The translations under genes and the position numbers were made by a program. Shown in pieces: positions 43,487-52,373 of a stretch of 64,000 nucleotides of DNA. The stretch is from Variovorax paradoxus (GTDB taxonomy: Bacteria; Pseudomonadota; Gammaproteobacteria; Burkholderiales; Burkholderiaceae_C): positions 1 to 64,000 of the forward strand of contig NZ_JAGGNW010000026.1 of NCBI RefSeq assembly GCF_018614875.1. Reading direction: 5' to 3'. Under the pieces are notes generated by a model that saw only the letters and a program-made list of their open reading frames with translations, did no database searches and was not told where the DNA came from. Position 1 is the first letter of the stretch. Each line of letters begins with the position of its first letter.

Positions 43487-44133
43487 CCGCCGGTTTCGGC
43501 CACGTCTTTCTCAACGGCCAGCGCGGTTGCAACCGCGATGCGCAGCGCCTCGACCATGGTGGCCAGCGACATGCTCGGCGCGCCGGGAAAGCGCGCGGCC
43601 TGTTCGGGCAGGTACGGAATGTGGATGAAGCCGCCGCGCAGTCCCGGCACCGGATGCGTGGCGATGCGGTGCATCAGGCCGTAGAAGAGATGGTTGCAGA
43701 CAAAGGTGCCCGCCGTGTTCGATACGGACGCCGGCACACCGGCCGCACGCAGATCTCGCACCATGGCCTTGATCGGCAGCGTCGAGAAATACGCTGCGGG
43801 CGCACCGGGCACCACGGGCAGGTCGATGGGCTGCCGGCCCGCGTTGTCGGCAATGCGGCCATCGTCGATGTTGATGGCCACGCGCTCGGGCGTGATCTCG
43901 GCGCGGCCACCGGCCTGTCCGATGCACAGCACCAACCGGGGCTGCAGCTCGTCCATCGCACTCGCAAGCGCCTCGATGGCCTGGCCGAAGACGCAGGGCA
44001 TCTGGCGCGCACGCACGACGGCGCGGCCGCACTTCCAGCCGTCGAGTGCACGCACGGCTTCCCAGGAGGGATTGAGGGCTTCGCGGTCGAAAGGATCGAA
44101 CCCGGTCAGCAGGACATTCGTTCGCTGCGCCAC
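43474..44133 (-). CDS. pcp: Pyroglutamyl peptidase I
   Basis: A 219-residue cysteine peptidase removing N-terminal pyroglutamate. The family N-terminus NVLLTGFDPFDREALNPSWEAVR, the catalytic Glu in ITPERVAINIDD, catalytic Cys in VSNTAGTFVCNHLFYGLMHR and His near GGFIHIPYLPEQ are all present. No ATG fits; the GTG at 44133 gives VAQRTNVLLTGF. It lies 22 bp downstream of pxpA on the same strand, so released pyroglutamate meets its ring-opening enzyme. No signal peptide. Confidence 0.93.
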   Translation of the reverse strand: MAQRTNVLLTGFDPFDREALNPSWEAVRALDGWKCGRAVVRARQMPCVFGQAIEALASAMDELQPRLVLCIGQAGGRAEITPERVAINIDDGRIADNAGRQPIDLPVVPGAPAAYFSTLPIKAMVRDLRAAGVPASVSNTAGTFVCNHLFYGLMHRIATHPVPGLRGGFIHIPYLPEQAARFPGAPSMSLATMVEALRIAVATALAVEKDVAETGGQLH

Positions 44134-44155
44134 AGCTTGAACTGAGAGAGGGTGC

Positions 44156-44899
44156 TCAGGCCGCCGTCGCGCGAACCACGATGCCCTCTTGCTGCAGCCG
44201 GTCGCGAATGCGGCGCGCAAAAGCCAGCGCGTGGGCGCCGTCGCCGTGCAGGCACACGGTCTGGGCATTGACCGGCACGATGCTGCCGTCGATGGCCGTC
44301 ACCTGGCGGTCGCGCACCAGCGAAAGCGTCTGGGCCAGCGACTGTTCTTCGTCCTCGATCAGCGCGCCGGGCTGGCTGCGCGGCACCAGGCTGCCGTCGG
44401 GCATGTAGCCGCGGTCGGCAAAAACCTCTTCGACGGGCGTGAGGCCGGCGCGGCGCGCGGCGTCGATCATGCCGCTGCCCGCGAGGCCGAAGAACCGGAG
44501 CGAGGGGTCGAAGCGCCGCACTGCTTCGCAGAGCGCGTCGGCGAGTTCGGGCTCCTTCACCGCCTGGTTGTAGAGCTGGCCGTGCGCCTTGACGTGCGAG
44601 AGCTTGCCGCCTTCGGCCTTGGCGATCGCGGCCAGCGCGCCGACCTGGTAGAGCACATTGGCCACGATCTCGTCGGGCGGCAGGTGCATGGTGCTGCGGC
44701 CGAAGTTCTCGCGGTCGGGAAAGCTCGGATGCGCGCCGATGGCCACGCCGTGTTCGATGGCCCAGCGCACGCATTGCCGCATGGTCTTGGGGTCGCCCGC
44801 ATGCCAGCCGCACGCGATGTTGGCCGAACTCACGAGGCCGAGCAGCGCTTCGTCGCTGCCGGCACCTTCGCCGAGGTCGGCATTCAGGTCGATTTGCAT
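44156..44899 (-). CDS. pxpA: 5-oxoprolinase subunit A
   Basis: A 247-residue LamB/YcsF protein. MQIDLNADLGEGAGSDEALLGLVSSANIACGWHAGDP, VAIGAHPSFPDRENFGR, HVKAHGQLYNQ and VCLHGDGAHALAFAR are the conserved blocks. With PxpB and PxpC it hydrolyses 5-oxoproline to glutamate with ATP. It follows pxpC by 71 bp. Confidence 0.95.
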   Translation of the reverse strand: MQIDLNADLGEGAGSDEALLGLVSSANIACGWHAGDPKTMRQCVRWAIEHGVAIGAHPSFPDRENFGRSTMHLPPDEIVANVLYQVGALAAIAKAEGGKLSHVKAHGQLYNQAVKEPELADALCEAVRRFDPSLRFFGLAGSGMIDAARRAGLTPVEEVFADRGYMPDGSLVPRSQPGALIEDEEQSLAQTLSLVRDRQVTAIDGSIVPVNAQTVCLHGDGAHALAFARRIRDRLQQEGIVVRATAA

Positions 44900-44970
44900 G
44901 GGGTGGGTTCCTTCTTCAAGACGGCCCAGTACATCGGAGGCAGGCCCGCGCGCATGGCTGCTCGCACAGT

Positions 44971-45969
44971 CTATGCCGGTCCGTTCCAGCCTGCTGCCGC
45001 AAGCCCCTGCGCCACTTGTGCGAGATAGCGCTGCTGCTCGGCCCACGCCCGGAGCGCCGCGGCCATGTCCACCTGCACCAGCCGCAACCGGCCGTCGAGT
45101 GGCGCCTGCGCGAGCTTCCACAGGTCGGCGCGAATCACCACGCCGATGCGCGGATAGCCGCCGGTGGTCTGCGCGTCGCCCATCAGGATGATCGGCTGGC
45201 CCGAGGGCGGCACTTGGATCGTGCCGGGAATGACGCCCGACGAGAGCATGTCGGCACTGCGCCTGCGCTTGAGTTCGGCGCCTGCGAGCCGGCTTCCCAT
45301 GCGGTTGCTCTGCGCGGTGATGCGCCAGCGCTCGCTCCAGAGCAGCGCATGCGAAGCCATGGTGAACTGGTCGAATTCGGGACCGGGCAAGACGCGCAGG
45401 GCGATGGCCGAATCGCTTTCCTCGGGGCCCCAGTCCGGACCGCGCAGGCCGAACGGGCGCCGCGCGAGCCGGGCGGCATCGAGCGTCGTGGCACCCAGCG
45501 CGAGCCGGTCGCCCTTGCGCAGCGCGCGCCCCTGGTGGCCGCCGAAGCCGGCCTTCAGGTCGGTGCTGCGCGAGCCAAGCACCGGCGGCACATCGATGCC
45601 GCCCGCCACCGCGAGCCAGCTGCGCAACCCGGCCTTCTTCACGCCGACGGCGTTGGCGCCCGCGAGCTTGAGTGTCTGGCCCGCTGCCACCGGCACGCTC
45701 CAGCAGGGCCAAATGGGCGCGCCGTCGAGCCGGGCGCCGAAGCCGTCTCCCACCAGCGCAATGCGCGTGGCGGTTTCGAAGCGGATCTCGCAACCGCCCA
45801 TGGTGAGCTCGAGACCGGCCGCGCCATCGGCATTGCCGACCAGCCGGTTCGCCAGCGTGAGCGCCAGCACGTCCAGCGCGCCGCCGGGGCAGATGCCGAA
45901 CTGGCGATGGCCGTGCCGTCCCAGGTCCTGCACCGAGGTCAGCATGCCGGGCTTCTGCACGAGCATCAT
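44971..45969 (-). CDS. pxpC: 5-oxoprolinase subunit C
   Basis: A 332-residue biotin-dependent-carboxylase-like (KipA/AHS2) subunit. KPGMLTSVQDLGRHGHRQFGICPGGALD at the N-terminus, VPVAAGQTLKLAGANAVGVK, WGPEE and QTTGGYPRIGVVIRADLWKLAQ are typical. Start ATG overlaps the pxpB stop (ATGA). Its substrate-side partner PxpB is fused in some organisms but separate here. Confidence 0.95.
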   Translation of the reverse strand: MMLVQKPGMLTSVQDLGRHGHRQFGICPGGALDVLALTLANRLVGNADGAAGLELTMGGCEIRFETATRIALVGDGFGARLDGAPIWPCWSVPVAAGQTLKLAGANAVGVKKAGLRSWLAVAGGIDVPPVLGSRSTDLKAGFGGHQGRALRKGDRLALGATTLDAARLARRPFGLRGPDWGPEESDSAIALRVLPGPEFDQFTMASHALLWSERWRITAQSNRMGSRLAGAELKRRRSADMLSSGVIPGTIQVPPSGQPIILMGDAQTTGGYPRIGVVIRADLWKLAQAPLDGRLRLVQVDMAAALRAWAEQQRYLAQVAQGLAAAGWNGPA

Positions 45970-46631
45970 GTCTGCACGCTTTCGACGATGAAGCGCACGC
46001 GGTCGCCCGGGCGCAGCAGGGTGGGCGGCTCGGCCGCCGGATCGAAGAGTTCGAGCGAGGTGCGGCCGATCAGCTGCCAGCCGCCCGGCGACACCAGCGG
46101 ATAGATGCCGGTCTGCTCGCCGCCGATGCCGACCGATCGCGCGGGCACCGCCGTGCGGGGCTCGGCGCGGCGCGGCGTGGCGAGCTCGGGCGGCAGCCCG
46201 CCCATGAAGGCGAAGCCGGGCAGGAAGCCGAGCAGGTAGACCACGTACTCGGCCGCGCTGTGGCGCCGCACCACTTCGGCCGGCGTGAGCCCGGTGTGGG
46301 CCGCGACATCGGCAAGGTCGGGACCGTGCTCGCCGCCATACGCCACCGGAATCTCCACCCTGCGGCCCTCGATCGCCGTGGCCGACAGCCGCGGCCAGGC
46401 CTCGTTCACCCGTGCCATCAGCGCATCGATGCCGACGGCGGTCGGATCGAAAGTCAGCGTGAGATTGTTCATGCCCGGCAACACCTCGCCCACACCGGCC
46501 CACCGCTGCACCTCGGCGCCCAGCGCCCAGATCCGCTGCTGCTGCGCGAGCGTGGCGGGCGGCGGCAGCTCGCAAAGCAACGCCGCATCGCCCAATGGAT
46601 GCAGGCGAGGCAAAGGAAAGCCGCTACTCAC
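45966..46631 (-). CDS. pxpB: 5-oxoprolinase subunit B
   Basis: A 221-residue KipI/AHS1 subunit: LHPLGDAALLCELP, VEIPVAYGGEHGPDLADVA, YLLGFLPGFAFMGGLPPELATPRRAEPRTAVPARSVGIGG and PGGWQLIGRTSLELF. The start is a GTG at 46631 overlapping the end of coaD by 8 bp. Order pxpB-pxpC-pxpA-pcp gives a complete salvage operon. Confidence 0.95.
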   Translation of the reverse strand: MSSGFPLPRLHPLGDAALLCELPPPATLAQQQRIWALGAEVQRWAGVGEVLPGMNNLTLTFDPTAVGIDALMARVNEAWPRLSATAIEGRRVEIPVAYGGEHGPDLADVAAHTGLTPAEVVRRHSAAEYVVYLLGFLPGFAFMGGLPPELATPRRAEPRTAVPARSVGIGGEQTGIYPLVSPGGWQLIGRTSLELFDPAAEPPTLLRPGDRVRFIVESVQT

Positions 46632-47127
46632 GGCCTAGGCTGCGCACCTTGGCTGCGAGCTGCTTCTCCACATCGGGCGAAACGAACTTGTGGACCTCGC
46701 CGCCGAGCATGGCGATCTCGCGCACGAAGGTGCTCGAGATGAACTGATACTTGTCGCTGGGCGTCAGGAACACGGTTTCGACGTCGGGCATCAGCGAGCG
46801 GTTCATGCCCGCGAGCTGAAACTCGTAGTCGAAGTCGGTCACGGCGCGCAGGCCGCGCACCATCGCCTTGCCGCCGCGCGCCACCACGAAGTCGCGCAGC
46901 AAGCCCGCAAAGCTCTCGACCGTGACTTGGTCGCTGTACGGCTTCACGGATTCGCGCGCCATCTCGATGCGCTCCTGCAGGCTGAACAGCGCCTTCTTGT
47001 GATGGCCCGCCGCAACCGCGACGATGACCTTCGAGAAAAGCTGGGTTGCACGCCGCACCACGTCCTCGTGGCCGAGAGTGATGGGATCGAAAGTGCCGGG
47101 ATAAACCGCGATCACGTTGCTGGCCAT
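46624..47127 (-). CDS. coaD: Phosphopantetheine adenylyltransferase
   Basis: A 167-residue enzyme of coenzyme A synthesis. Landmarks: AVYPGTFDPITLGHEDVVRRA (nucleotidyltransferase HxGH as LGHE), VAAGHHKKALFSLQERIEMA, VRGLRAVTDFDYEFQLAGMNRSLMPDVETVFLTP and FISSTFVREIAMLGG. Complete. It heads a minus-strand run of coaD-pxpB-pxpC-pxpA-pcp and follows rsmD by 42 bp. Confidence 0.98.
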   Translation of the reverse strand: MASNVIAVYPGTFDPITLGHEDVVRRATQLFSKVIVAVAAGHHKKALFSLQERIEMARESVKPYSDQVTVESFAGLLRDFVVARGGKAMVRGLRAVTDFDYEFQLAGMNRSLMPDVETVFLTPSDKYQFISSTFVREIAMLGGEVHKFVSPDVEKQLAAKVRSLGRE

Positions 47128-47169
47128 GGTTGCTTCTCCTCATGCAGCCGGTGCGGCTTGTTCGGCGGA

Positions 47170-47838
47170 TTATGCAGCCCCGTTTGCGGCCTGCCGCAGC
47201 AGGTGCGCATGCACGGCCCCTGCCTTCAAGTAACGAAAACCAACAAGGCCGATGGCGGAAAGCTCTTCGTCGCTCCAGCGGCGCGGTGCTTCCAGGTAGA
47301 TGGCGCCCCCGGCTTTCACCGCGCGCGCGGCGGCCCGCAGCGCGGGTTCGTAGAGGGCGGTGCTTTCGAAAGGCGGATCGAGAAAAACCGCATCCAGGCT
47401 GCCCGCGGCGGCGCGTTCGAGCGCGGTGAGCCCGCTGCCGCGCTCGATGCGGACGGCTTCGGCCGAAAGCTTCGTCTTGGCGGCTTGCAGCTGGGCCACC
47501 AGCGCGGCGTCCTGCTCGCACAGCAGCACGCTCGCGGCACCGCGCGACGCGGCCTCCAGGCCAAGCGCGCCGGTGCCCGCGAATGCATCGACGCAATGCC
47601 AGCCCGGCAACTCGCCGCCACCGGCGCCCGCGATGCTCGCGAGCCAGTTGAACAGCGTTTCCCGCACGCGGTCGGGCGTGGGGCGCAGGCCCGGCCTGTC
47701 TGGCACGGAAAGGCGGCTGCGCTTCCACTGGCCGCCGATGATGCGCACCTCGTGCGGCAGCGATTTCGATCGTGAGGGCGACGGCGATGGCGTCGGAGGG
47801 GAACGCCTGGCGGCTGCGGCTTCTTTCTTCTGGGGCAT
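47170..47838 (-). CDS. rsmD: 16S rRNA m2G966 methyltransferase RsmD
   Basis: A 222-residue SAM-dependent methyltransferase. VRIIGGQWKRSRLSVPDRPGLRPTPDRVRETLFNWLAS is the conserved N-terminal block, SAM loop CVDAFAGTGALGLEAASRGA, and catalytic DAVFLDPPFES (the DPPF motif). A basic low-complexity leader of about 28 residues precedes the core. The rsmD-coaD order is widespread. Confidence 0.96.
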   Translation of the reverse strand: MPQKKEAAAARRSPPTPSPSPSRSKSLPHEVRIIGGQWKRSRLSVPDRPGLRPTPDRVRETLFNWLASIAGAGGGELPGWHCVDAFAGTGALGLEAASRGAASVLLCEQDAALVAQLQAAKTKLSAEAVRIERGSGLTALERAAAGSLDAVFLDPPFESTALYEPALRAAARAVKAGGAIYLEAPRRWSDEELSAIGLVGFRYLKAGAVHAHLLRQAANGAA

Positions 47839-47868
47839 GCGGCAAGCTTAACGCCCCGGCATGCGAGC

Positions 47869-48504
47869 TCAGGCGCCGAGGAAAGCCCGCCGTGCCAGCA
47901 GCACGGCAAGCACCAGCATCGTGCCGCCGATCAGCGCGTCGAGCATCTGCCAGGCGCGCGGGCGCGCAAACACTGGTGCCAGCCAGCGCGCGCCGAAGCC
48001 AAGCGCCGAGAACCACAGTGCGCTCGCAAGCGACGAGCCCGCGACAAACCAGGCCTTGAGCGGCCCGCCGTACTGGGCGCCGGTGCTACCCACGAGCAGC
48101 ACGGTGTCGAGATAGACATGCGGATTCAGCAAGGTGAAGCCCGCCGCCTGCGCCAGCACGGCAGTGCGCGAGAGCGACGCGCCCTGGGCCTTTGTCTGCA
48201 ACGCGCCGGGCTGCCGGGCACGCCACAGCGCGCGCAGCCCGTAGGCACCCAGGAACAGCGCACCGAGGCCGGCGAGTGCGGTGGCGAATGCGGGCCGCCC
48301 TTTCAGTGCCTGCGCCATGCCAGCCACGCCGGCGGTGATCAGGATTGCATCGCTCGCCGCACAGAACAGCACCACAGCGCTCACATGCTCGCGCCGCAGC
48401 CCCTGGCGCAGCACATAGGCGTTCTGCGCGCCAATGGCGACGATGAGCACCAGGCTCATGAAAAGCCCGTTGACGAATGCGGCGGTGATTTGCTCGTTGA
48501 CCAT
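47869..48504 (-). CDS. Amino-acid exporter, LysE/ArgO family
   Basis: A 211-residue exporter with six predicted helices. The family pattern VAIGAQNAYVLRQGL follows the first helix, LLNPHVYLDTVLLVG contains the NPHVYLD signature of LysE/ArgO. It diverges from an ArgP-like activator, which strongly suggests export of basic amino acids (Lys/Arg) induced by their excess. Confidence 0.93.
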   Translation of the reverse strand: MVNEQITAAFVNGLFMSLVLIVAIGAQNAYVLRQGLRREHVSAVVLFCAASDAILITAGVAGMAQALKGRPAFATALAGLGALFLGAYGLRALWRARQPGALQTKAQGASLSRTAVLAQAAGFTLLNPHVYLDTVLLVGSTGAQYGGPLKAWFVAGSSLASALWFSALGFGARWLAPVFARPRAWQMLDALIGGTMLVLAVLLARRAFLGA

Positions 48505-48585
48505 TGCGCCAGCTTGCCGCCTCGACCGGATTAACTCAAACTAAACTTCCTAAGCCGTATTCAGTTTTACTAATTCGATCAATCC
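48505..48585. promoter_or_regulatory. Exporter/ArgP divergent control region
   Basis: An 81-bp AT-rich spacer with an imperfect inverted repeat (ACTAAACT and AGTTTTACT) at its centre, in the position expected for ArgP binding. No certain -35/-10 was assigned. Confidence 0.5.
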
Positions 48586-49503
48586 ATGCTCGACTATGCC
48601 GCCCTGAACGCATTGGCCGCCGTGGCGCGCGAAGGCAGCTTCGAGCGCGCAGCCCGCGCACTGAACGTCACTCCGTCGGCCGTCTCCCAGCGCGTGAAGC
48701 TGCTCGAAGAGCGCACGGGCTGTGCGCTGCTGGTGCGCGGCCAGCCCTGCGTGGCCACCGAAGCCGGACAGCAGCTCTGTCGGCACATCGAGCGCGTGGG
48801 CATGCTGGAGCACGAGTTGCGCGATGCGCTGCCCGCACTCGGCATGGGCGGCAGGAGTGGCGACGTGGCTGAGCGGGTCACGGTGCGGGTGGCGGTGAAC
48901 GCCGACAGCTTGGCCAGCTGGTTCATGGCGGCCGCTGCGGCCTTTGCGAGGCAGGAAGAATCCGCCCTGTTCGACCTGACCGTGGACGACCAGGACCACA
49001 CCGCCGAACGCCTGCGAAGCGGCGCGGTGCTGGCGGCCGTCACCGCCCTGGCGCAACCGGTGGCCGGCTGCAACAGCGAGGCACTGGGCAGCATGCACTA
49101 CGTGGCCGCCGCGAGCCCGGAGTTCATTCAGCGGTATTTCGCCAGGGGTGTGGGTGCGCGCACGCTGGCCCATGCCCCGAGCCTGGTATTCGACCGCAAG
49201 GACCGGCTGCAGGCGCGCTGGGTGCGGCGAATCTGCCATCGCAGCGTCGAGACGCCGCGGCACTGGCTGCCCTCGGCCCAGGGTTTCATCGAAGCGGCGC
49301 GCGCCGGCATGGGATGGGGCATGCTCCCGGCCAGCATGGCGGCCGACGCGATGCGCACGGGCGCCTTGGTGGAACTGGTGCCCGGCTCGATGCTGCAGGT
49401 GCCGCTCTACTGGCAGCAGGCGCGCGCGGCGCCGCAACTGCTCAAACGCCTCAAGGCAGCGGTGCGCGCAGCCGCCGGAAGCGGAGCGCACGCCCTGCGC
49501 TGA
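48586..49503 (+). CDS. ArgP/LysG-family LysR regulator
   Basis: A 305-residue LysR-type regulator: LDYAALNALAAVAREGSFERAARALNVTPSAVSQRVKLLEE (winged helix), RVAVNADSLASWFMAA (ArgP-type sensor start) and a C-terminal ligand domain. ArgP/LysG proteins activate argO/lysE in response to arginine or lysine; adjacency here supports the same. It is convergent with the M16 peptidase pair. The last 20 residues are Ala-rich. Confidence 0.93.
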   Translation: MLDYAALNALAAVAREGSFERAARALNVTPSAVSQRVKLLEERTGCALLVRGQPCVATEAGQQLCRHIERVGMLEHELRDALPALGMGGRSGDVAERVTVRVAVNADSLASWFMAAAAAFARQEESALFDLTVDDQDHTAERLRSGAVLAAVTALAQPVAGCNSEALGSMHYVAAASPEFIQRYFARGVGARTLAHAPSLVFDRKDRLQARWVRRICHRSVETPRHWLPSAQGFIEAARAGMGWGMLPASMAADAMRTGALVELVPGSMLQVPLYWQQARAAPQLLKRLKAAVRAAAGSGAHALR

Positions 49504-49512
49504 AAACGCTTC

Positions 49513-50862
49513 TTATTGTTTGCCGCCCACCACCACAGTCACCATGCGATCGGGCTGCAGCTTGCGCGCATAGGCGGCCCGGATGTCGGCCGCGGTGACC
49601 GCGTTCATGCGCGCGGTCCAGGTGTCGAGATAGTCGAGCGGCAGGTCGTGCCAGGCGATGTTGGCCACGTTGCCGATGAGCTTGCGGTTGCTGTCCAGCA
49701 AGAGCGGGAAGCCGCCGATCAGGTTGTCCTTGGCGGCCTTGAGCTCGCTGGCGGTCGGGCCTTCGGCCACGAACTTCGCGAGCACGTCGCGCGAGACCTT
49801 CACCGCTTCTTCAGCCTGGTCGGGACGCGTCTGGAAGCCGACGCGAAACGCACCGGCATCCAGGCCCGGCGCAAAGCCGCTGTAGACGCTGTAGGCCAGG
49901 CCGCGCTTCTCGCGCACTTCGTTGGTCAGCCGCGAGACGAAGCCGCCGCCGCCCAGCACGTAGTTGCCGAGCGTGAGCGCGAAATGATCGGGGTCCTTGC
50001 GCGGATAGCCGGGCTGGCCGATCAGGATGTGGGCCTGGGCCGAAGCGAACGGAATGCGCTCGTCCTTTGGCGCGCTGAGCGCGGCCACCGGGGCGATCGC
50101 CGGCAGCGGCGTGCACGCCTCGGGCCCGGGCAGCCGAGAAAGCAGCGCGGTGGCCATGGCCTCGGCCTCGGCGCGGGTCACGGCGCCCACGATGCTGAGC
50201 TTGGCGCGGCACGGCACGATCAGCTGCTGGTAGCGCTGCCGCATGGCGGCGGTGTCGATCCGCGCCAGCGTGGCCTCGGTGACTTCCTGGCCATAGGGAT
50301 GGCTGCCGTACACGCTCTGTGCGAAGGCGCGGCCCGCGATGGTCGCCGGCTTGGTGTTGGCCTCCTTCAGCGACGCATTGATGCGTTCGCGTTCGCGCTG
50401 CCAGATGTCGTCGGGAAAGGCCGGCTCGCCGATCTCGCGCGCGGCCAGCGCCACCACCTTGGCCAGCAGCGCCGGGTCGGACAGGGTACGCAGCGAGTAG
50501 CTGGCGCGGTCGGTGCCGGCGCTGGCGTTGAACTCGGCGCCCAGGTCGGCCCAGGCTTCGCCGAGCGCGTTCTCGTCGAGCGCCGGCTCGCCGTTTTTGC
50601 CAGCGCGCACGCCCTTCTCGACCATGGTCGCGGCCGCGCTGGCAAGGCCGGCCTGGTCTGCCGGGTCGCGCCGGCTGCCGGCGTCGAAATCGATCTGCAC
50701 ATCGACGATGGGCAGCGCCTGGGTCGACACCAGGTAGATTTTTGCGCCGCTCGCGAGCGTCCAGTGCTCGATCGGCAGTGCCGCCTGTGCGGCGTTCGAA
50801 ACGGCCAGGGCAGCGAGGGCGGCAAACAGCGCGGAACGCAGAATTTTTTTCATCGGGATCAT
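49513..50862 (-). CDS. M16-family protein lacking the zinc site (non-catalytic subunit)
   Basis: A 449-residue protein with signal peptide (KKILRSALFAALAALAVSNAAQA) and the M16 fold (LDENALGEAWADLGAEFNASAGTDRASYSLRTLS, VLGGGGFVSRLTNEVREKRGLAYSVYSGF). At the HxxEH position it reads ASAAATMVEKGV, so zinc ligands are missing. The C-terminal half carries the conserved R/Y active-site pair region REKRGLAYSV, as in the second subunit of M16B heterodimers. ATG at 50853 is also possible. It is 15 bp downstream of the catalytic partner. Confidence 0.9.
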   Translation of the reverse strand: MIPMKKILRSALFAALAALAVSNAAQAALPIEHWTLASGAKIYLVSTQALPIVDVQIDFDAGSRRDPADQAGLASAAATMVEKGVRAGKNGEPALDENALGEAWADLGAEFNASAGTDRASYSLRTLSDPALLAKVVALAAREIGEPAFPDDIWQRERERINASLKEANTKPATIAGRAFAQSVYGSHPYGQEVTEATLARIDTAAMRQRYQQLIVPCRAKLSIVGAVTRAEAEAMATALLSRLPGPEACTPLPAIAPVAALSAPKDERIPFASAQAHILIGQPGYPRKDPDHFALTLGNYVLGGGGFVSRLTNEVREKRGLAYSVYSGFAPGLDAGAFRVGFQTRPDQAEEAVKVSRDVLAKFVAEGPTASELKAAKDNLIGGFPLLLDSNRKLIGNVANIAWHDLPLDYLDTWTARMNAVTAADIRAAYARKLQPDRMVTVVVGGKQ

Positions 50863-50877
50863 GGAAGTCCGGGCCTT

Positions 50878-52344
50878 TCAGCGCAGTTCGCCCTGTGGCG
50901 CGGCAAAACCGCGGCCGCGGGGCCTGGCTTCGAGCGGCAACGGGCGCAAGGTGGCCACGGTGAGCTGGTCGTCGCCGAAATACTTGGCGGCCACGGCCTG
51001 CACCTGGGCCGGCGTGACGGCCTGGAGCTTTGCGATGATCCGCGCGCTGGTGTCCAGCGGCAGCCCCTGCACCCAGTTGCTGCCAAGCTCGCGGGCCTGC
51101 GCCATCACGGAATCGCGCTTGTAGGTCTGGCTGGCCACCCATTGCGTCTTGACCCGCGCGAGTTCGGCTTCGCTCACGCCCTCCTTCGCAACGCGCGCCA
51201 CCTGGGTGCGCAGCGCGGCCTCGACCGCTTCGGCGCTCTTGCCGTGTGCCGGCACGCCCACCAGCATGAACAGCTGCGGCCCGCGGCCGGCCAGGCCGGA
51301 GTAGGCACCGGCCGAATCGGCGACGCGGTCGGGGCCCTGGGTCAGGGCGCGGTCGAGCCGTGCGCCCGTGTAGCCGTCGAGCACGGCCGACAGCACTTCG
51401 AGCGCCCACACGTCGCTGTCCGCGGCATCGATGTCCTCCAGCTGCGGAATGCGGAACGCGAGCGACACGTAGGCCTGCTCGGCCGGCGCCTTGAACTCGA
51501 TGCGGCGAATGCCGCGCTGCGCGGGTTCGGTGCGCGGCTTGCGCGCCGGCACGGCACGCGTTGGAATGCTGCCGTAATACTTCTCTGCCAGCGCGCGCAC
51601 CTTGGCCACGTCGACATCGCCGGCCACCACCACGGCGGCATTGGCGGGCACGTACCAGCGCCGGAAGAAGGCGCGCGCGTCGTCGGGCGTCATCGCGTCG
51701 AGATCGCTCATCCAACCGACCACGGGGCGGTGGTAGGGCGAGGCCGTGAAGACGGTCGCGTTCTGCTGCTCGCCGAGCAAGGCGCGCGGCTGGTCGTCGG
51801 TGCGCATGCGACGTTCTTCCTTGACCACTTCGATCTCGCGCTTGAACTCGTCGTCGGGCCACTGGTTGTTGGCGAAGCGGTCCGATTCGAGCTTCATGAC
51901 CTGCTCCAGGCTGGCCACGGGAATCTGCTGGTAGTAGCCCGTGTAGTCGCGGGTGGTGAAGGCGTTCTCCTGGCCACCCAGCGCCGCGACGCGACGCGAG
52001 AACTCGCCGGGCTTGATGTCCTTGGTGCCCTTGAACATCATGTGCTCGAGCACGTGGGCCACGCCCGAGGTGCCGTCGGCCTCGTCGACCGAGCCCACGC
52101 GAACCCAGAGCATCTGCACCGCGGTGGGCGCGCGCCTGTCGGGTTGCACCAGCAGCGTCATGCCGTTGGCCAGGGTGAACTGCTGGGCAGCGGATGCCGC
52201 GGCGGCAGCGGTGGATGCAACGGCGGCAGGGGGAGCGGCGGAAACCGGTGTGGACTGGGCCTGCGCAGGCATGACCCACAGCGCCGAAAGCGCCATTGCC
52301 AGCACCGCACCGAGCGCAGCACGGCGTGGCGAGGGGTGTTTCAT
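50878..52344 (-). CDS. Zinc metallopeptidase, M16 family (catalytic subunit)
   Basis: A 488-residue exported protease. The signal peptide ends PAQAQ, then FTLANGMTLLVQPDRRAP. HVLEHMMFKGT provides the inverted HxxEH zinc motif, with the distal Glu in EVVKEERRMRTDD. The C-terminal domain follows. It is transcribed with the non-catalytic M16 gene and diverges from ftsY (29 bp). Probable periplasmic heterodimer with that partner; substrates unknown. Confidence 0.95.
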   Translation of the reverse strand: MKHPSPRRAALGAVLAMALSALWVMPAQAQSTPVSAAPPAAVASTAAAAASAAQQFTLANGMTLLVQPDRRAPTAVQMLWVRVGSVDEADGTSGVAHVLEHMMFKGTKDIKPGEFSRRVAALGGQENAFTTRDYTGYYQQIPVASLEQVMKLESDRFANNQWPDDEFKREIEVVKEERRMRTDDQPRALLGEQQNATVFTASPYHRPVVGWMSDLDAMTPDDARAFFRRWYVPANAAVVVAGDVDVAKVRALAEKYYGSIPTRAVPARKPRTEPAQRGIRRIEFKAPAEQAYVSLAFRIPQLEDIDAADSDVWALEVLSAVLDGYTGARLDRALTQGPDRVADSAGAYSGLAGRGPQLFMLVGVPAHGKSAEAVEAALRTQVARVAKEGVSEAELARVKTQWVASQTYKRDSVMAQARELGSNWVQGLPLDTSARIIAKLQAVTPAQVQAVAAKYFGDDQLTVATLRPLPLEARPRGRGFAAPQGELR

Positions 52345-52373
52345 AGAATGGGTCCGATTGTAAAAAGCTCCCG

